Source: Kudoa neothunni
Lineage: Eukaryota; Cnidaria
DNA length: 64,000 nucleotides
Assembly (NCBI GenBank): GCA_964304625.1
Contig: OZ199839.1
Span: 8,308,001-8,372,000, forward strand
Direction of reading: 5' to 3'
Part shown: positions 36,000 through 49,480 of the stretch, piece by piece
Layout: each line of letters opens with the position of its first letter
Position numbering within the stretch: position 1 is the stretch's first letter
Translations under genes and position numbers: made by a program
The notes under the pieces: generated by a model
Told to the model about the DNA's origin: nothing
The model's database searches: none
The model's input: only the letters and a program-made list of their open reading frames with translations

Positions 36000-38480
36000 T
36001 TAACTTAAGTCTAATCATAAATGAGTTTTTGGTTAATTTATACCTATTATCACTTGGTAGTTTTGGTCAAAATATTTTTTCACAAAACTGTATTTTAATC
36101 TTATTTGTGAACGGATCATATGTTTTATGCTATTGCCAGCTAGAATCCAATCAACGACCTGTAAGAGGTGATATTAAAGTTAATAATTTGGATTTTTTAT
36201 ATTTAACTAGATGTTTTTAGTCCGCTGTTAATCGTTATACACTTAACAGTCAATAGCAAAATCTGTAATGAACGATAAAATTTATCTAGATAATATTTTT
36301 TCGCTCAATTTTCACTCAATTCTGCTTAAAACTTCTCAAATAAAGAGAATTTTATATTCTTAATAAACTTTTCATCTATTAACCAAAAACCCAAATTGTG
36401 CTAGCCTCCAAAATTTATTTATATTATTTTATTATGAATAAAGTAATGTGTTTCATCATTTTTAATAGAACAGAGAGAATAATATCAATCCAATAATGAG
36501 CTGTATTTCTGAAATAGTATTGTTTTCACAATATATTATATATTCGGTAAGTAATATTAATTTAAGAATTGTAACACTTTGACTGGAGTCATTGTAAGGA
36601 TAGAGATTACTGGAGAAGATGCACAAAGTTATCACACTAATACTTTTATGCGGGATATTGGCTCCTTTTGAACTTGAGGGATGCACCGGTAAAACAACTG
36701 AAGGCTATGAAGTAATTTTTTAGTTTTATAATTTTGTATAATATTAAGTCAGCCTGGAGTCGCTATGATGTTTCACTTTGGAGAATTATACTTAGCCCTT
36801 TATATTTTCAAAATTTCCCCAACAGATAATAACCTTACTTATGAAATACTTTATACAACAAACTGCAAATGTAACTAATATTTGTAAAAACTTTAAGTAA
36901 TTTGATTCAGTGGATAAAGTTGATTCTTTAAATGAAGCGCTTATGGTTATCAAAGGATGCATTCAAAATATCGTTGAGTCTTATAGTTTTTATTGCCACT
37001 TACCTTGTGATCCAATGATTCTGTTTTTTACATTTGAAGCAAACATCTTACCAATGTAATCTTGAAATAATACGATGGATTTTGACAATGTTTTAATATA
37101 ATCTAAGATCTTGGGAGCCGGAATGGTGGGGAGGAATATTTGGTAAAGATAAATGGACAATTAACGAACATAGAAAATTAAATCAAGTAACAATATACAT
37201 GGATAGTGAAGTTGAATCATTACTATTCAATTTGTCTGCAGCTTACGATCCTGTCATTAGAGTCAGTAAATTTTTCAGATTCTTAACAAATAAAAATAAC
37301 TAATTAATTATAGGATTTCAGGGATTTGGGAATGCTTTGGATTAGAAATTCAGGATTAATTTTTGGTGTTACAAACCAAAAAGCAATACCTAATGTTAAA
37401 AATCAGTTTTTATTTTCATTCAATAAAAAACAATATGGAGTCCTGCACAAGAATTTGTTATGCTACGGAAATAAAATTTATATTTTACTTCATTTAAAGC
37501 TAATTATGGTAAAATGTCCGTTCTATTATTGTGATAATTTAGTGTTTCTAGAAAAACAACTACGTTACCACATCGCCTCTGGTTGATCCTTGTGCTTTGT
37601 TATATAATACAAGATTTTATATCAAATATTCTTACTCTCACTATTGCTTTAAAAATGGATATATTGAAAAAAAGTTTAGTAATAAATATCAGATTTTATC
37701 GAGATTTGATTTGATGGAATGCTCCAAGTTGTTACTCGGAACGTTAACAGACCCCAATTTATGCCCAGAGAATGATTGTTTCACCAAAGATGACGAAGCT
37801 GCTCTGAGGAATACTTTTGTTAAATCCATCAATAATAATCAAAAATATTCCTTTATAGTATTATTTTAGTGTCGAATTTTACATTTTCAGTCTCCGGTAG
37901 ATATTACATGAGTTTGGTTCAATGTTAACTCAACAGCTGCATACAGTGGACACCTTGGTTGAACTAGTATCACAAAACTGTGATCCAACAAAGCAAAAGA
38001 AAATGGTATTTTTATCATTATTGTTATTTAAAAAAATATTATGAGAAAACATCAGAGTATTTTAAAAAATAAATTCTGCCGATTTCTTGCCTACACATAC
38101 TTTATTGTTGGTCATTGTGGCGGCCAAAAAGAATTCGTGTTTATGTTTTCCCCATTTGAAAAAGAAATGTTATCAGCAATTCCGCTACTCGATATACGAT
38201 TAAATTACCTTCATTTAAATATGTTGTACAGACAAACATTTTATTTCCTCTCACCTGATGTAACTTTTTATATTTTTGATCAACCTACGTCATGATTGAT
38301 ACATATCCATGTAGTTTTCTTCATACATAACTACAGCATTACCACAAATGTCGGTCTACATAAAAATTGATGAAAGAGGTAAGACTAGACTACGTAAATA
38401 TATTTATTTGTTTAAATCCATTTTTGGTTAAATTGCTATTTTAAACACTTTTTTAATGCCACGATATCATTAACCCTTTG
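36000..38480. repeat. segmental duplication, unit 1
   Basis: Sequence from about 36000 to 38480 is similar, coding and non-coding parts alike, to about 40550-45250 once the 2.2-kb insertion in the latter is removed. The non-coding stretch TTCTTAATAAACTTTTCA (36359 and 40912) illustrates it. Confidence 0.75.
36619..38295 (+). CDS. unrecognised secreted protein (orphan family, copy 1)
   Basis: Eight exons join in frame to about 451 aa: 36619-36711, 36753-36870, 36911-37055, 37108-37261, 37314-37508, 37552-37857, 37901-38005 and 38056-38295. All seven introns are GT-AG and 40-52 nt. Residues 1-20 form a signal peptide (MHKVITLILLCGILAPFELE). The mature chain has scattered cysteines and aromatic-rich stretches (e.g. 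'SWEPEWWGGIFGKDKWTINE', 'YIKYSYSHYCFKNGY') and no later membrane segment that I can defend. I recognise no domain. The predicted reading frame is intact, whereas the second copy is broken. No NRF1-like motif lies upstream. A secreted, lineage-specific function is inferred only from the signal peptide and duplication. Confidence 0.7.
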
Positions 38481-40549
38481 TTCACTGTAGTGGAAGAACG
38501 ATAATTTCGCTTAACAAACGTTACACATAATCGATTAGAAGTTAGAAAATAAAAAAATCCAAAAAGTAAACGTTAAGTTAAACTTAAACAATAAGATCAA
38601 TTATATTTCACCAATCAACGCAGAGATAACCGGGGTCAACCGTATGCGTAACCAATTCGGTGAGTTGTTGTTTGTTTCATTATTTGTGAAAAAAATAATT
38701 GGGTATCAAATACTTTATTTACTATCATTCGAAACGGATTCAATATAATTTTTTCCGTCTGATAACCCAATTATAAGATAGATTGTAAGAGATTATATAG
38801 TTAACGCTTATTGAAATTTTCTATTGATTTACTTCTTAATTTACTTATTCGGATACTTTTTTGATAGTCATAAGTATACTTTATATAAATATAAAAAATT
38901 AAGAGAAAGTGCTATCGCTATCATAAAAAACGACCGAGATACCTGAAGTGATTTGATCCCATGGGAACACACATGAGTTTTTGAACACGTTCCTTCGAAG
39001 GTTAATACAATCACAATGGTAACATCAATTTTTTTGCATGCACAATAATCTTGACGTCAACTTTTTATTTTCAAAACTATTCTATATTTAAAATATTTTA
39101 CTTTAAATTGTTGAAATAGAAATACAACAGACTGAGTTTTAGTATATACATTTTTTTCTTAAAATAAATACATTATATAACTATCGTAAAAGCCCCGCTT
39201 CCCTTAGGCTTCCTTGCCCGGCCAAGGCCATATGGAGTTCAATGTAAATTAAGAGTATTTAAATAAATAGTACAAAGATTACCCAATTAACGGATGATTT
39301 ATTTAACTAATTGGACGTATGAACCTTATTTAATATTTTTAAAACCGAATAAACACTACTGAACGTTTATATTTCCTATTTAATGCTCCTAAAATATCGA
39401 TTTTCCCCTTGTTGTTTGCAGTAACCTCTAAATCATAACACACAAAATAAGACAAATCTTGTAAACATCAATAAATGAATTTTATATTAATATTTGACCA
39501 CATAACCTAATATTACCTTCCTTATTTGATCTGATTCAATTACTAAATTACTTCTCAATAATTTTAAATTAAAATAAACACTATGGTACGTCTAAAATTA
39601 ATTTTTTAAAATTGCCATGAAATGATCCATATGTTATCATAAATCCTCAACTCATACCAATCATATCACGTAAGAATGTTTTTAGTCATGTTGTAGGCTG
39701 CAAATATTTTAAAATTATTTACATGTTTTTCTCGGTTAAAATAAAATTTTATCTTTCCATATGCGTGCTCAAATGGAGTGATTTGACTCTCTATAAAGAA
39801 TAAAAATTGCGTACACACACACGAACCCTTTAGCTTTATATGTATAGTAGTTAGGTAGATAATGAACACACAAAATGCAAATGGCAACAAATATCATTGA
39901 GAAAAGAAGAGGTATGTTTACGTGTCAACCGCTCTATCTGAATATATCAATTATACATTAAAAATATGAAAATCTATAATATAATTGATCAATCCACGAA
40001 TTTATTGCATAAATACATTTTTAACCTATAAAATAGAGCAAATAAAAATAACTAGTACGCGTATGCGCCGAAGATGTTTTGTTTGTAATAAAATTGGATA
40101 TGTGAATTGCATTTATTATTATTTTCTATATTTGTTGACATAGATTATTAGTGTTATCATCATGTTGTCTAAATAGTTGGTTCCTACATATTAAATCAAG
40201 GATCGACTAGAACAATCGCATTTTACCTTTACATCAATTTTATAAAAAATTTTTGTTTTTAACCTATCCATTTGGTAAATCTAGAAGATTGGGAAGAAAT
40301 ATTTTTCTGTTCCTATTTATTTTAAATAAACAATCACGATTAAGAAAATAAGGACACTAGTCAGATAGTTGGCAACTAATTTATGGAAGGCAAGAAAATG
40401 ATTTCTCTCGAATTTCAATTCATACACAGCACCAAATTTTTGAACCTTTAAAAGAGTTTCAACAAAGTTAAATAGTAAATACATCGAAATAGCTAAATCC
40501 ACTATAATGAATATAGTTTAGTCAAATATGTACTTTATTTACGCTAAAC
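38481..40549. other. AT-rich spacer between the two duplicated units
   Basis: No gene recognised. A short GC-rich patch (39191-39236) shares AAAGCCCC..CTTC..GG.TTCCTTG with 59846-59875. Confidence 0.4.
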
Positions 40550-41450
40550 GATGAGTTTCTAATCCATCGTAAATGAACTCTCATCTAATTTATAACTCTT
40601 ATTTTTAAGTAGGTTTGGTATACAATTTTTCCCCATGAAACTATATTGTAATTTGTTATTTGTAAACTTAACATACGTTTGCGTTAGTGTCATCTTGAAT
40701 CCAGACGATGACCTATTACTGCTGACATAAAAAATTAATAATATATAATCTTCGATGTTTGGATAGATTTTATTTTATTTAGTTGCTAAATTTATTTACG
40801 CTTAACAATCAATAAAAAACTATAGAAATTAACCACTTTTATCTAGATATTAGCTCGTTCGATTTTCAATTGATTCTACTTGAAACTTCTTAGATAAAGG
40901 AAATGTTATCTTCTTAATAAACTTTTCACCAATTCGCCAAAAATTGGAATTGGGCCAACCACCAAAATTTATTTATATTTTTTTTACAATAATGCAAAAT
41001 ACTTGTTTCACTATTTTTAATAGACCAGATAGTTTAATATCAATATAATAATGTATCATAACTCTAATATAATATTGTTTACAAGAAATATTTTATAAGT
41101 AGTGTTAATGACTAAATTTATAATACTCTGGTTAAAATTTGTATGAATAGACCATAACAAAATATGCACACAGTTATCACAATATTATTACTATTGGGAA
41201 TATTGGCCCCTTTTGAACTTGGGGGATGCACCGATAAATCAACTGAAGGCTATGAAGTAATTTGTTAGTTTTATAATTTTGTATAATATTAAGTCAGACT
41301 GGAATCGCTATGATGTTTTATTATGGAGATTTGTACCTTTCCCTTTATATTTTCAAAAAATTCCCCAAGGATAATAGCCTTTCTTATAAAATAATTTTTA
41401 CAACAAAATGCACATGTAACTAATATTTGTGGAATTTTTAAATGATTTTA

Positions 41451-43677
41451 GGCTGCGGCCATTGCGATGGATCCGTTTAATCCCTATGCCGGAGCTGACT
41501 AATGTAACGGATGGGAATATCTACTAAAATAACGTTCGTATAAAAACGTTAATTTCATAAATACATATATTAATAAACGAGCTATAAATAAATAAATAAA
41601 TTTTCAAAGAAAAATAAACCAATTGACTTTTCACCTATAAATTGGCCAAATATACAAACAATGATTAATATTTTTCTTCAATATATTACTACTTAGGTTA
41701 ATATATATGAGTGGTCTTCAAATCTTGTTGTGTTTAGTTTATACAACAAGAAATAGTGATATAAATGATAAGTTAATTTAGAATAGGTGAGCTTGTGTTA
41801 ATTTGGTTTGTTTGCAACAGTGATTGTAAATAAACTGTTTTGCGATACGAGTTCAATTAAAATAACTATTTTATATTTCATTTGTGATTTTAATTTTTAT
41901 AATGGATCTTATCGATAAATAAGCCCATTTTTCGTTTTAATATTAATATCAACTATACGTAATATGACCACTTAATTTATTTCGAAAAAGATATTTCCCT
42001 TCTGTGAATATACACAGAATAATTCAACATCTAATAATAACGGTAAATATGGTCACAATGCGAAACTTCAAGAAATATAAGAAGACAAATTTAAACCTGT
42101 CCAAATCGCTTATAAAATGCATGTCTACACAAACTAACATACGTCAACGTCTGCAGAATATTGCGAAGAATCTATCCTTAACTCAGTAATTGCTATTAAA
42201 AGACTTGAAATTATATTAGAGACAATAATGTCTATAAATAGAAAATTATTAAACATTGTTTTAAAATATTAATTTAAAATGATGTGACTAACTTTAAGTA
42301 CAAGGTGAAATCAACGAGAATAACTCGAAATACGACAATCAGGTATAAAATACCGATCTAAACGAAAAAAGAGATGGTATAATTATAAGTATAAGTTTCT
42401 CAAATAAATATTAGGTATCAAACTTTAAACGAATGAAAAGAAAGATGTGAATGAGATTTCTGAAGCATCCCCAACCAAGTTATCTAATAATCGCTCATCT
42501 TAAGATTGGTATAATATGCAAAGTGACCAACAGATAGATGAATGCAAAACCGACGATAATGTCTGTTAGGTCTCCGCAAATAAGATACCAGTGAAAACAA
42601 ACCAATGTGCACAAAACAAAACTAATGCTCGCAATGGATGACAAGCATACCAATGTCAAAAGTTAAATAATCATATTTAACTTAATATTAATCTTATATA
42701 GATTTAATATTTTCCCCCAAAATAAAAACAATAGGACAACCCAATGGTTCTAATCTAACAATCATTAAATTACTTAAAAAGTAAAGATGAACAATTTAAA
42801 CTCATATTAAATATACAAACAATAAAATATTCTATGAAATATATATATCCATTATGAAATAACTCCCTTTTCATTTTTACTAGAACAGAAAACAAGTTGA
42901 AAATCTCAATTATTTCATCTTAAAAATAGTTATATCCACTTTTATAATAAAATTAATTAAGAAATATTATCGCTTGTTTTTAACTACATTTGATCAAGGC
43001 AATATCATAGAATTGATAAAAACAAAATGAAACACATTAGACCAGTGATTCCCAATGGGGGGGGGGTTCGAAAATTTAATCAAGAATACATAAAATAGCT
43101 CCCGAAAAACAGCAGAAATCTCATTAGTTATATATTTATATTATTTATTATTTGTTGTTTTGTGATTGAAAAAATAGAAAATTAATACGTGGAATTTTTT
43201 CTTGGCTTTTTAAAAATATATATACTGAATTCTTAACACAATTCTCATATTAATTGATAAGGGTTTGATAGACCCATAAGTGTGTCTAAAAGAGTTCGAA
43301 AACGCCCCAAAATTTGGGAACCACTCAACTAGGGGTATTTTTAGCATGAACGCTAACTCTCTTAATAAGATCAACGTTCCTTGTAATTTCTTATAAAAAT
43401 TACAATATTTATATAAAGGTTTCTTAAAATACAATTTAAAGATAAATTCCTGACGAAAGCTTCGGTTTAATTTATGCATAATTAATTAATTTACATGTAG
43501 AAAGTCAACTGATTTATTTTCGTTAAAGGATTTATTTATTAATAATTCACTTATTGTTATATATATTTATGAGATTGAAATTTTAATACGAACGTTATTC
43601 TAGTAGATATTCCCATCCGTTACATTAGTCATCCCCGGCATAGGGAGTAAACTGATTCGTTGCAATAGTCCAGTGCC
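41451..43677. mobile_element. Mutator-like (MULE) non-autonomous transposon
   Basis: The element is 2227 bp and begins GGC and ends GCC. A perfect 9-bp target duplication ATGATTTTA flanks it (41442-41450 and 43678-43686). The ends are long terminal inverted repeats of about 190 bp (41451-41640 against 43490-43677), sharing for example 'GACTAATGTAACGGATGGGA' and 'AATAACGTTCGTAT'. Nine-base duplications with long inverted repeats are the hallmark of Mutator-like elements. No transposase ORF is present inside. A hAT-type short element is nested at 43043-43326. The undisrupted copy at 36871-36910 serves as the empty-site reference. Confidence 0.85.
43043..43326. mobile_element. hAT-type MITE nested in the MULE
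   Basis: Ends are CAGTGATTCCCAA (43043) and TTGGGAACCACTC (43314-43326), inverted repeats of the hAT type. The 284-bp interior has no coding potential, and a G10-11 run follows the left end. An 8-bp target duplication is not clear. Confidence 0.65.
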
Positions 43678-45259
43678 ATGATTTTATATAGTGGTTAAAG
43701 TTGATTCTTTAAATGATGCGATGTTGGTTATAAAAGGGTGCATTAAATATATCGTTGAGGCCAATAGTTCCTACTGTCGTTTAATTTTTGAACCAATGAT
43801 TCTGTTCTTTGGATTTGAAATTAACGTTTTACCAATGTAATCTCGCAATTGTAGGGTAGGTAATGATGTAGTTTTTTACATAATTTAAGGTCTTGGAAGC
43901 AAAAATGGTGGACGGAAATTTTTTTTCATGGTAAATGGATAATTGATAAAAATAGAAAAATTAAACCAAGTCGCAATATACATGGACAAACAAGTTGAAT
44001 CACTATTGTTCAGTTTGTCTGCAGCTTACGATCATATCGATGGAGTTAATAATTTTTTTCAGATTCTTACCGTTTAAAATTAATTAATAAATTATAGGAT
44101 TTTAAGGATTTGGGAATGCTTTGGATCAGGAACTTTGGATTGATTTTTGGTGTTGCAGTCTCAAATGCCGATGTCGAATGTTAAAAATCAATTTTTTTTT
44201 TCATTCAATAAAAAAAAATATGGAGTTATACATAGAAATTTGTTATGCTACGGAAATATCCAAATTAATGTTTTACTTCATTTAAAGCTGATAATAGTAA
44301 TATGTTCGTTCTGCTTTTTCGATAAATTAAATGTTTCTAGAAAAATAACTTCGTTAACACATCGCCTCTGGTTGATCCTTGTGCTTTGTTATATAAGCCA
44401 AGATTTTACATTAATTATTCCTATTCACATTATTGCTTAAAAAATAGATACAATGAGGACAAATTCACAAGATAAATATCCAATTTTATCCAGGTTTGAT
44501 TTGGTGGAATGCTCAAAGTTGTTACACGAAACGTTAACAGACTCTAATTTATGCTCGGAGAATGATTGCTTCACCCAAGGAAGATGAAACTGCTCTAAGA
44601 AATGCATTTTCCGAATCTACCAATGATAATATTAAAAATCCCTTTATAGTATTAATTTTATGGCCAAATTTTCAATTTTCACTCTCCAGTAGGTATTGCA
44701 TGAGTTTGGTTCAATGTTAACTCGAAAAGCGTATACGTTGAATAGTTTGGTTAAACTAATATCGCAAAAGTGTGATCCAAAAAATCAAAAGAAAATGGTA
44801 TTTTTATGATTATTTAACAATATATTATCAGATAACATTAGAATCTACTAAAAAATCAATTTTGCCGTTTTCTTGCCTACACATACTCTATTATTGATCA
44901 TTATGGTGGACAAAAATTTTTTATGTTTATATTTTCCTCAGTTGAAAATAAAATGTTATCAGCAATCCCATTATTCGACCTACGATTAAATCACCTTCAT
45001 TTAAATATGATATACAGAGAAAAAATATTATTTCCTCTCATCTGATGTACCATTTCATATTCTTTACGAACTATGTCATGCTCCATACATATCCATTTAG
45101 TTTTCTTCACACATAACCACAGCCTTACCAGAAATATGGATCTACGTAAAAAGTGAGGAAATAGTCAAAACTAAACTACGTATATTTATTTTTTAACTCC
45201 ATTTTTGTTTAAATCGTCAATATAACCTCTCTTTTAATATGACGATATCTTCAATTAAA

Positions 45260-48010
45260 CAATAATTTTTAATATTGAATAAAATAGGACGTGTATTAAT
45301 TATATAAAATCTAACTAACACATAATCTATGATCTGATAAACTTTGAAGTTAAAAATGGATTAACAATTCATATTCTACCTATGAATCAATTTTCATATG
45401 GAATTTTTTCCCCTTACTAACTTAATAATGATAGGTATCATAAATAATTTTTAGGTAATAAATCTCGGTTCGTGTTAATTCACTATAAATGCACATATCA
45501 CATATGTTAAGGAGGAGTTTATAACTACTAATAAAATGGTCTAAACTACAAAATCATGACATCTTTATAATTATTCATGATAATAATTACTAATCGACCT
45601 TATTAGGATGTAAACATTGTTTTAAATACTAAATGAAATAGTATTAATTCTCCACGGTACACTTGATAGTTGTTGATTTGGATTTACCAAATAAAATTCA
45701 AAAATCACTAAATCAACCATAAACAAAATAAAAGATTATATTATTAATTTAAGAAAATTTGTTAGATTTTAATTAATTATTTATTATCGTCTACAGCTCA
45801 GCTTTTGGAGTATTTTGTTTTAATAGGTATCTTTGGACTATTAGAAAAAATACTCTAATACTTCGAATTAAACCATAGTTATAGTTAAAATAAAAATTAA
45901 GTTAATCTTTTAACAAACTTGGATGCATTACATCCCAAATAGACTATAATCCCTATATAAAAATTTTGCACTTTCTTTTAAAATAATTGACATTTTCGTT
46001 ATTCTCCAAAATAAATAATATATACCAATATTAAAAGTTTGAAAAAAAATAATCATGAGTAGGTGGTGAACAAAAAATTTATCATCAAACGAACTTTAAG
46101 ATAAAAATAATCTTTGATTTTGTTGTAATCGTTGTATTCAAAAAATTTCTACGAAGTGACTCTGAGAGTAAAAACATATTTTTTCGATGGTTTTTTATAG
46201 AAAAATGGTAATTATTACAATAAGTAATTTTAAATAATTTGACTTAATTATCGTAGGAAATAATTTGTGGAATATAGATAAATAGTAACCGTTGTCACGA
46301 TGGCTGTAGACGCTCAAAACGCGGATTAACGTTTCTTAACCCCCTTTTATTCCGAAATTTTTTGTTTGCACTCTGAAAATAATATATTACATATAAATTG
46401 TTAGTTATAAAGAATTAAAAAGTTAAAATGTCATAAAATTTTGTATCAGTTAGTATCATTAAATTGCTAGAATAAATGATAATAAAATAAAAATCTTATT
46501 CGTATGTGTCATAAACATGTAAATTTTGACAACATCTATGAAATGCATTGCAAACATATTTTGAATCATATCTGTAAACAACGGATTAATACGATCAATG
46601 TGCTCATATCGAACAATTGCAACATAAATGAACGTCAAATTTGGTGTCAATTTCTCATGTTCGAAACTATTCGGTATCAAAATCTTTAATTTTAAACTTG
46701 TAAAAAAATATAATTAGATAGAATCTTAGCATAAATATTTTATCTTGGAGTAGATTTATTATATAATTATAAATAATGCCAATAATAATTTGTTTGATTA
46801 TAATATTTTTGGATCGATTTAAACCGTCAATTTTTATTAGGGAGGTTGGATGTTTATTATTTAAAATAAATTTTTTCCGAATCCTGCAAGTTAAAGTTAC
46901 CTAAAAAAACCAAACCTTATGCAGAAACATATTGCACTACTGAAACATCGTTCAATGATAGAATCGTTAAAACATGCCTCTACTGGCCCCTTTTGTTATT
47001 TATATATAGATCGTAAAAATAAAGAATAAAGATTTATCTTGTTACAGCTGTAGTGGTGTATGATGGATTACTATTTTAACTAATAGATAGTTACATAAGA
47101 CCTAGAAGTTTTTCCAAAAAATATTGTCCTACAGCATGTTCACTTTCTAGTGCTAAAACTTTTGTTGATAAGCACTTTCTTACATTTGTTGTAAAAAAAT
47201 ATTTTGGCAACGGCCCATCTTTCCGACAATTTTTATGGATTTTTTAAACTTACCGCTGTCTTCAATTGCAGTAAAAAATTTGTAGAGAGATTAGGCGTGT
47301 TTTTTCATGGGAGATAATATTTCCTTCGAAAGAAATAATCTCTATGGTACCATAATTATATTAAAATGGTGAAATTAATTATAATTTTATTGCATTCTGT
47401 GTAATGTTAACTTGTGTTTTTTGCATCATAGGTGTGTTTGTGTAGATCTGTGTATAATCTCTTTATACGTAAAAGTGTCGAAAAACTACATTTATTTAAA
47501 ATCGTCGAGAATTCCGTGTCCTAATTACATATAACAATAATTCTTCTATAACTTTTTCTAATTAATTTCCTAACTTTTTAAATAAATGATAATAATCCAA
47601 GAGGGCTCGTATGTAATGTAATGTAATGAGTCGGAGAATGGAGTCTCATTATGTGGCATCCCTGTTTTACGTACGAGACATATTTTTTATTTTTATTTGT
47701 TTGGATAACTAAGAGTATTTTCTATATTATAAATGATAATTAAAACGTTAAAACATGGTTTAGTCTAAAATGGCGATTACAAATAGACCCTATTGCACTA
47801 TGTATATTCTATTATATTTCCAATAAAATAAAATCCAGAAATTTTTCCCACATTATTGGGCTGGCTGTGTACATTTTCGCCTAAATTTTCATTGTTCTAC
47901 AAAATCAATTTATCATTTAAAATTACTGTCATTATATAGTTTATAATATTTTTAAATTTTTAAAATCTAAAATGGATAAATAATTGACTGTTCTAAAAAA
48001 TAATTCTTAT
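45260..48010. other. AT-rich intergenic DNA
   Basis: Nothing recognised. Overlapping short ORFs on both strands at 46459-46689 look like chance. Confidence 0.45.
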
Positions 48011-48021
48011 TTTACAAATAG

Positions 48022-48566
48022 CCTTTTTAACGTCTTCAGTCACGGATTATCTAGAGCAATACACGAAAACTTCAGGTAAATTCTCAACTGAGATTTTTGT
48101 TATAAAAATTTTACAATCTCTATAATCTATCTATTATAGAAAACTTTGTTTTCTTCGTCAACGGAACTGTCCGAACGATTATATGGAAAGTTCAGAAACT
48201 TTTTCGGATACTTATTTCTCATCAACATCAACATCAATATCAATATCAATATCAACATCAACATCAACATCAATATCAACATCAACATCAACATCAATAT
48301 CAACATCAACATCACACATCAATATCAACATCAACATCAACATCAATATCAATTTTGATACCTCAAAGAGTTGGGAAATTGTTACAACTGCTTATGCTCC
48401 ATTAAAATTTATCAATCCCACGCAAAAGATTTCCCCCAAAAATGATGGCAAAGTCATAACCTGCGTTTTGTTAGGTGTTTTCATCCTAATGTTGTTGTTT
48501 GTCGTAATAATGTGGAGGAACTGCTTCTGCTGCAGGAGATGCTATAATACAGTTATATTAACATAA
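48022..48566 (+). CDS. single-pass membrane protein with Ser/Thr repeat (5'-incomplete model)
   Basis: Two putative exons, 48022-48075 and 48140-48566, join in frame. Exon 2 encodes a stretch of about 25 Ser/Thr/Ile residues from an ATCAAC/ATCAAT hexamer array, then an (IN)n stretch, a spacer, one clear membrane segment ('VITCVLLGVFILMLLFVVIM') and a short cytoplasmic tail rich in Cys and Arg (CFCCRRC). A low-complexity Ser/Thr stalk followed by a membrane anchor suggests a cell-surface protein. The start codon and any signal peptide were not located; the segment upstream of 48022 has no convincing continuation. The family is not recognised. Confidence 0.45.
48222..48352. repeat. (ATCAAC/ATCAAT)n hexanucleotide array
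   Basis: About 20 hexamer units, mostly in register. Most of it codes for Ser-Thr/Ser-Ile; a shift in the array turns the later part into Asn-Ile. Confidence 0.9.
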
Positions 48567-49368
48567 AGAAGCCGAACTTTGAATTCCTGTCTACACTGAA
48601 TTACTCATTTTTATGGCACCTAATTATCTGTTAGTTTGATTATTGGCAATATTTTATTTCTATTTGTATAGCTTTTCTGCATCTATTTGATATTCATAAA
48701 AACTGTCTTTAAATTGACTTACAATATGTGGAATTTGGATCAATCATTAAACTTTTCAACTCAAATGATGCAACATTACGTTACGCTATTTGTATTAACT
48801 TATTTCAAATAAAAAATCAATATATAATGAAAAATATTTGTCGATATTTTCATTGAATTTAAACTGTTATAGTAGATTCTCAATGTGGCGTAACTCATTG
48901 GAACCAACGAAAGAATATTCATTACATTGCTTAACGCATGCGTGAGCGAGATGATAACGATTCGAAACCCTATTTAAACAATTTCTTTTTATTTAAATCG
49001 TTAAATTTATTTTAGATTACTTGAATTGCAAGTATGAATATGAATGTGATTACTTTTACATCAATCAAATAAAATTTTTGTTCAATTCTCATTTCGACAT
49101 TTTAATAAAAATGTTGGAGATATATAAATAATAAACTTCAAATTAGATGACTGATTTTATAATATATCCTTATTGAATTTCAAATGTAAAGGGACCCAAT
49201 TTAAAAGATTTACACGATAAGGTGAATGCGTGCTAATTTAAATTTTTTCATTATAAAAATGTTAAAAAATAAATACAGCAAAGCAACCAAAATTTTTTAT
49301 GTAAATCTAAAGAGAAAATAATTCTCATAATTAACCAAAGCTGTAAAAAATGTCTTTGGTTGTAAGAA
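48567..49368. other. AT-rich intergenic DNA
   Basis: No gene was recognised. An ACGCATGCGT palindrome lies at 48934-48943 without an assigned gene. Confidence 0.4.
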
Positions 49369-49379
49369 GCCGCGCGCAA
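49369..49379 (+). promoter_or_regulatory. GC-rich NRF1-like motif upstream of uS17m
   Basis: GCCGCGCGCAA lies about 100 nt before the ATG at 49481. Confidence 0.3.
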
Positions 49380-49480
49380 TAAATTCAAATGTCATTCCTT
49401 AAACCTTTACGTAACATAGAATACGGTAGCAAATATGATTTGGTAGTGGGGTTATGTGAATGAGGTGAGGGCGAGCAAAA

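Larger units (their letters stand above)
41164..45080 (+). pseudogene. orphan secreted protein, copy 2, disrupted
   Basis: This is the second copy of the gene at 36619. Exon 1 (41164-41256) is intact with a near-identical signal peptide (MHTVITILLLLGILAPFELG), and exon 2 follows. A 2.2-kb Mutator-like element (41451-43677) sits in intron 2, leaving the intron's 3' splice site beyond it (TATATAG at about 43690). Exon 3 is intact. Exon 4 has a one-base insertion in an A run (AGAAAAATTA against AGAAAATTA in copy 1), and exon 5 has another frame change ending in TAA. The remaining exons can be traced to about 45080. The copy cannot make the full protein even if the element is spliced out. Confidence 0.85.

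Noticed and set aside
42004-42189. 61-codon basic ORF inside the MULE
   Set aside because: Too short for a MuDR-type transposase and without any of its motifs.
46459-46689. Fully overlapping sense and antisense ORFs of about 61-73 codons
   Set aside because: No motif, splice or promoter context; likely chance in AT-rich DNA.
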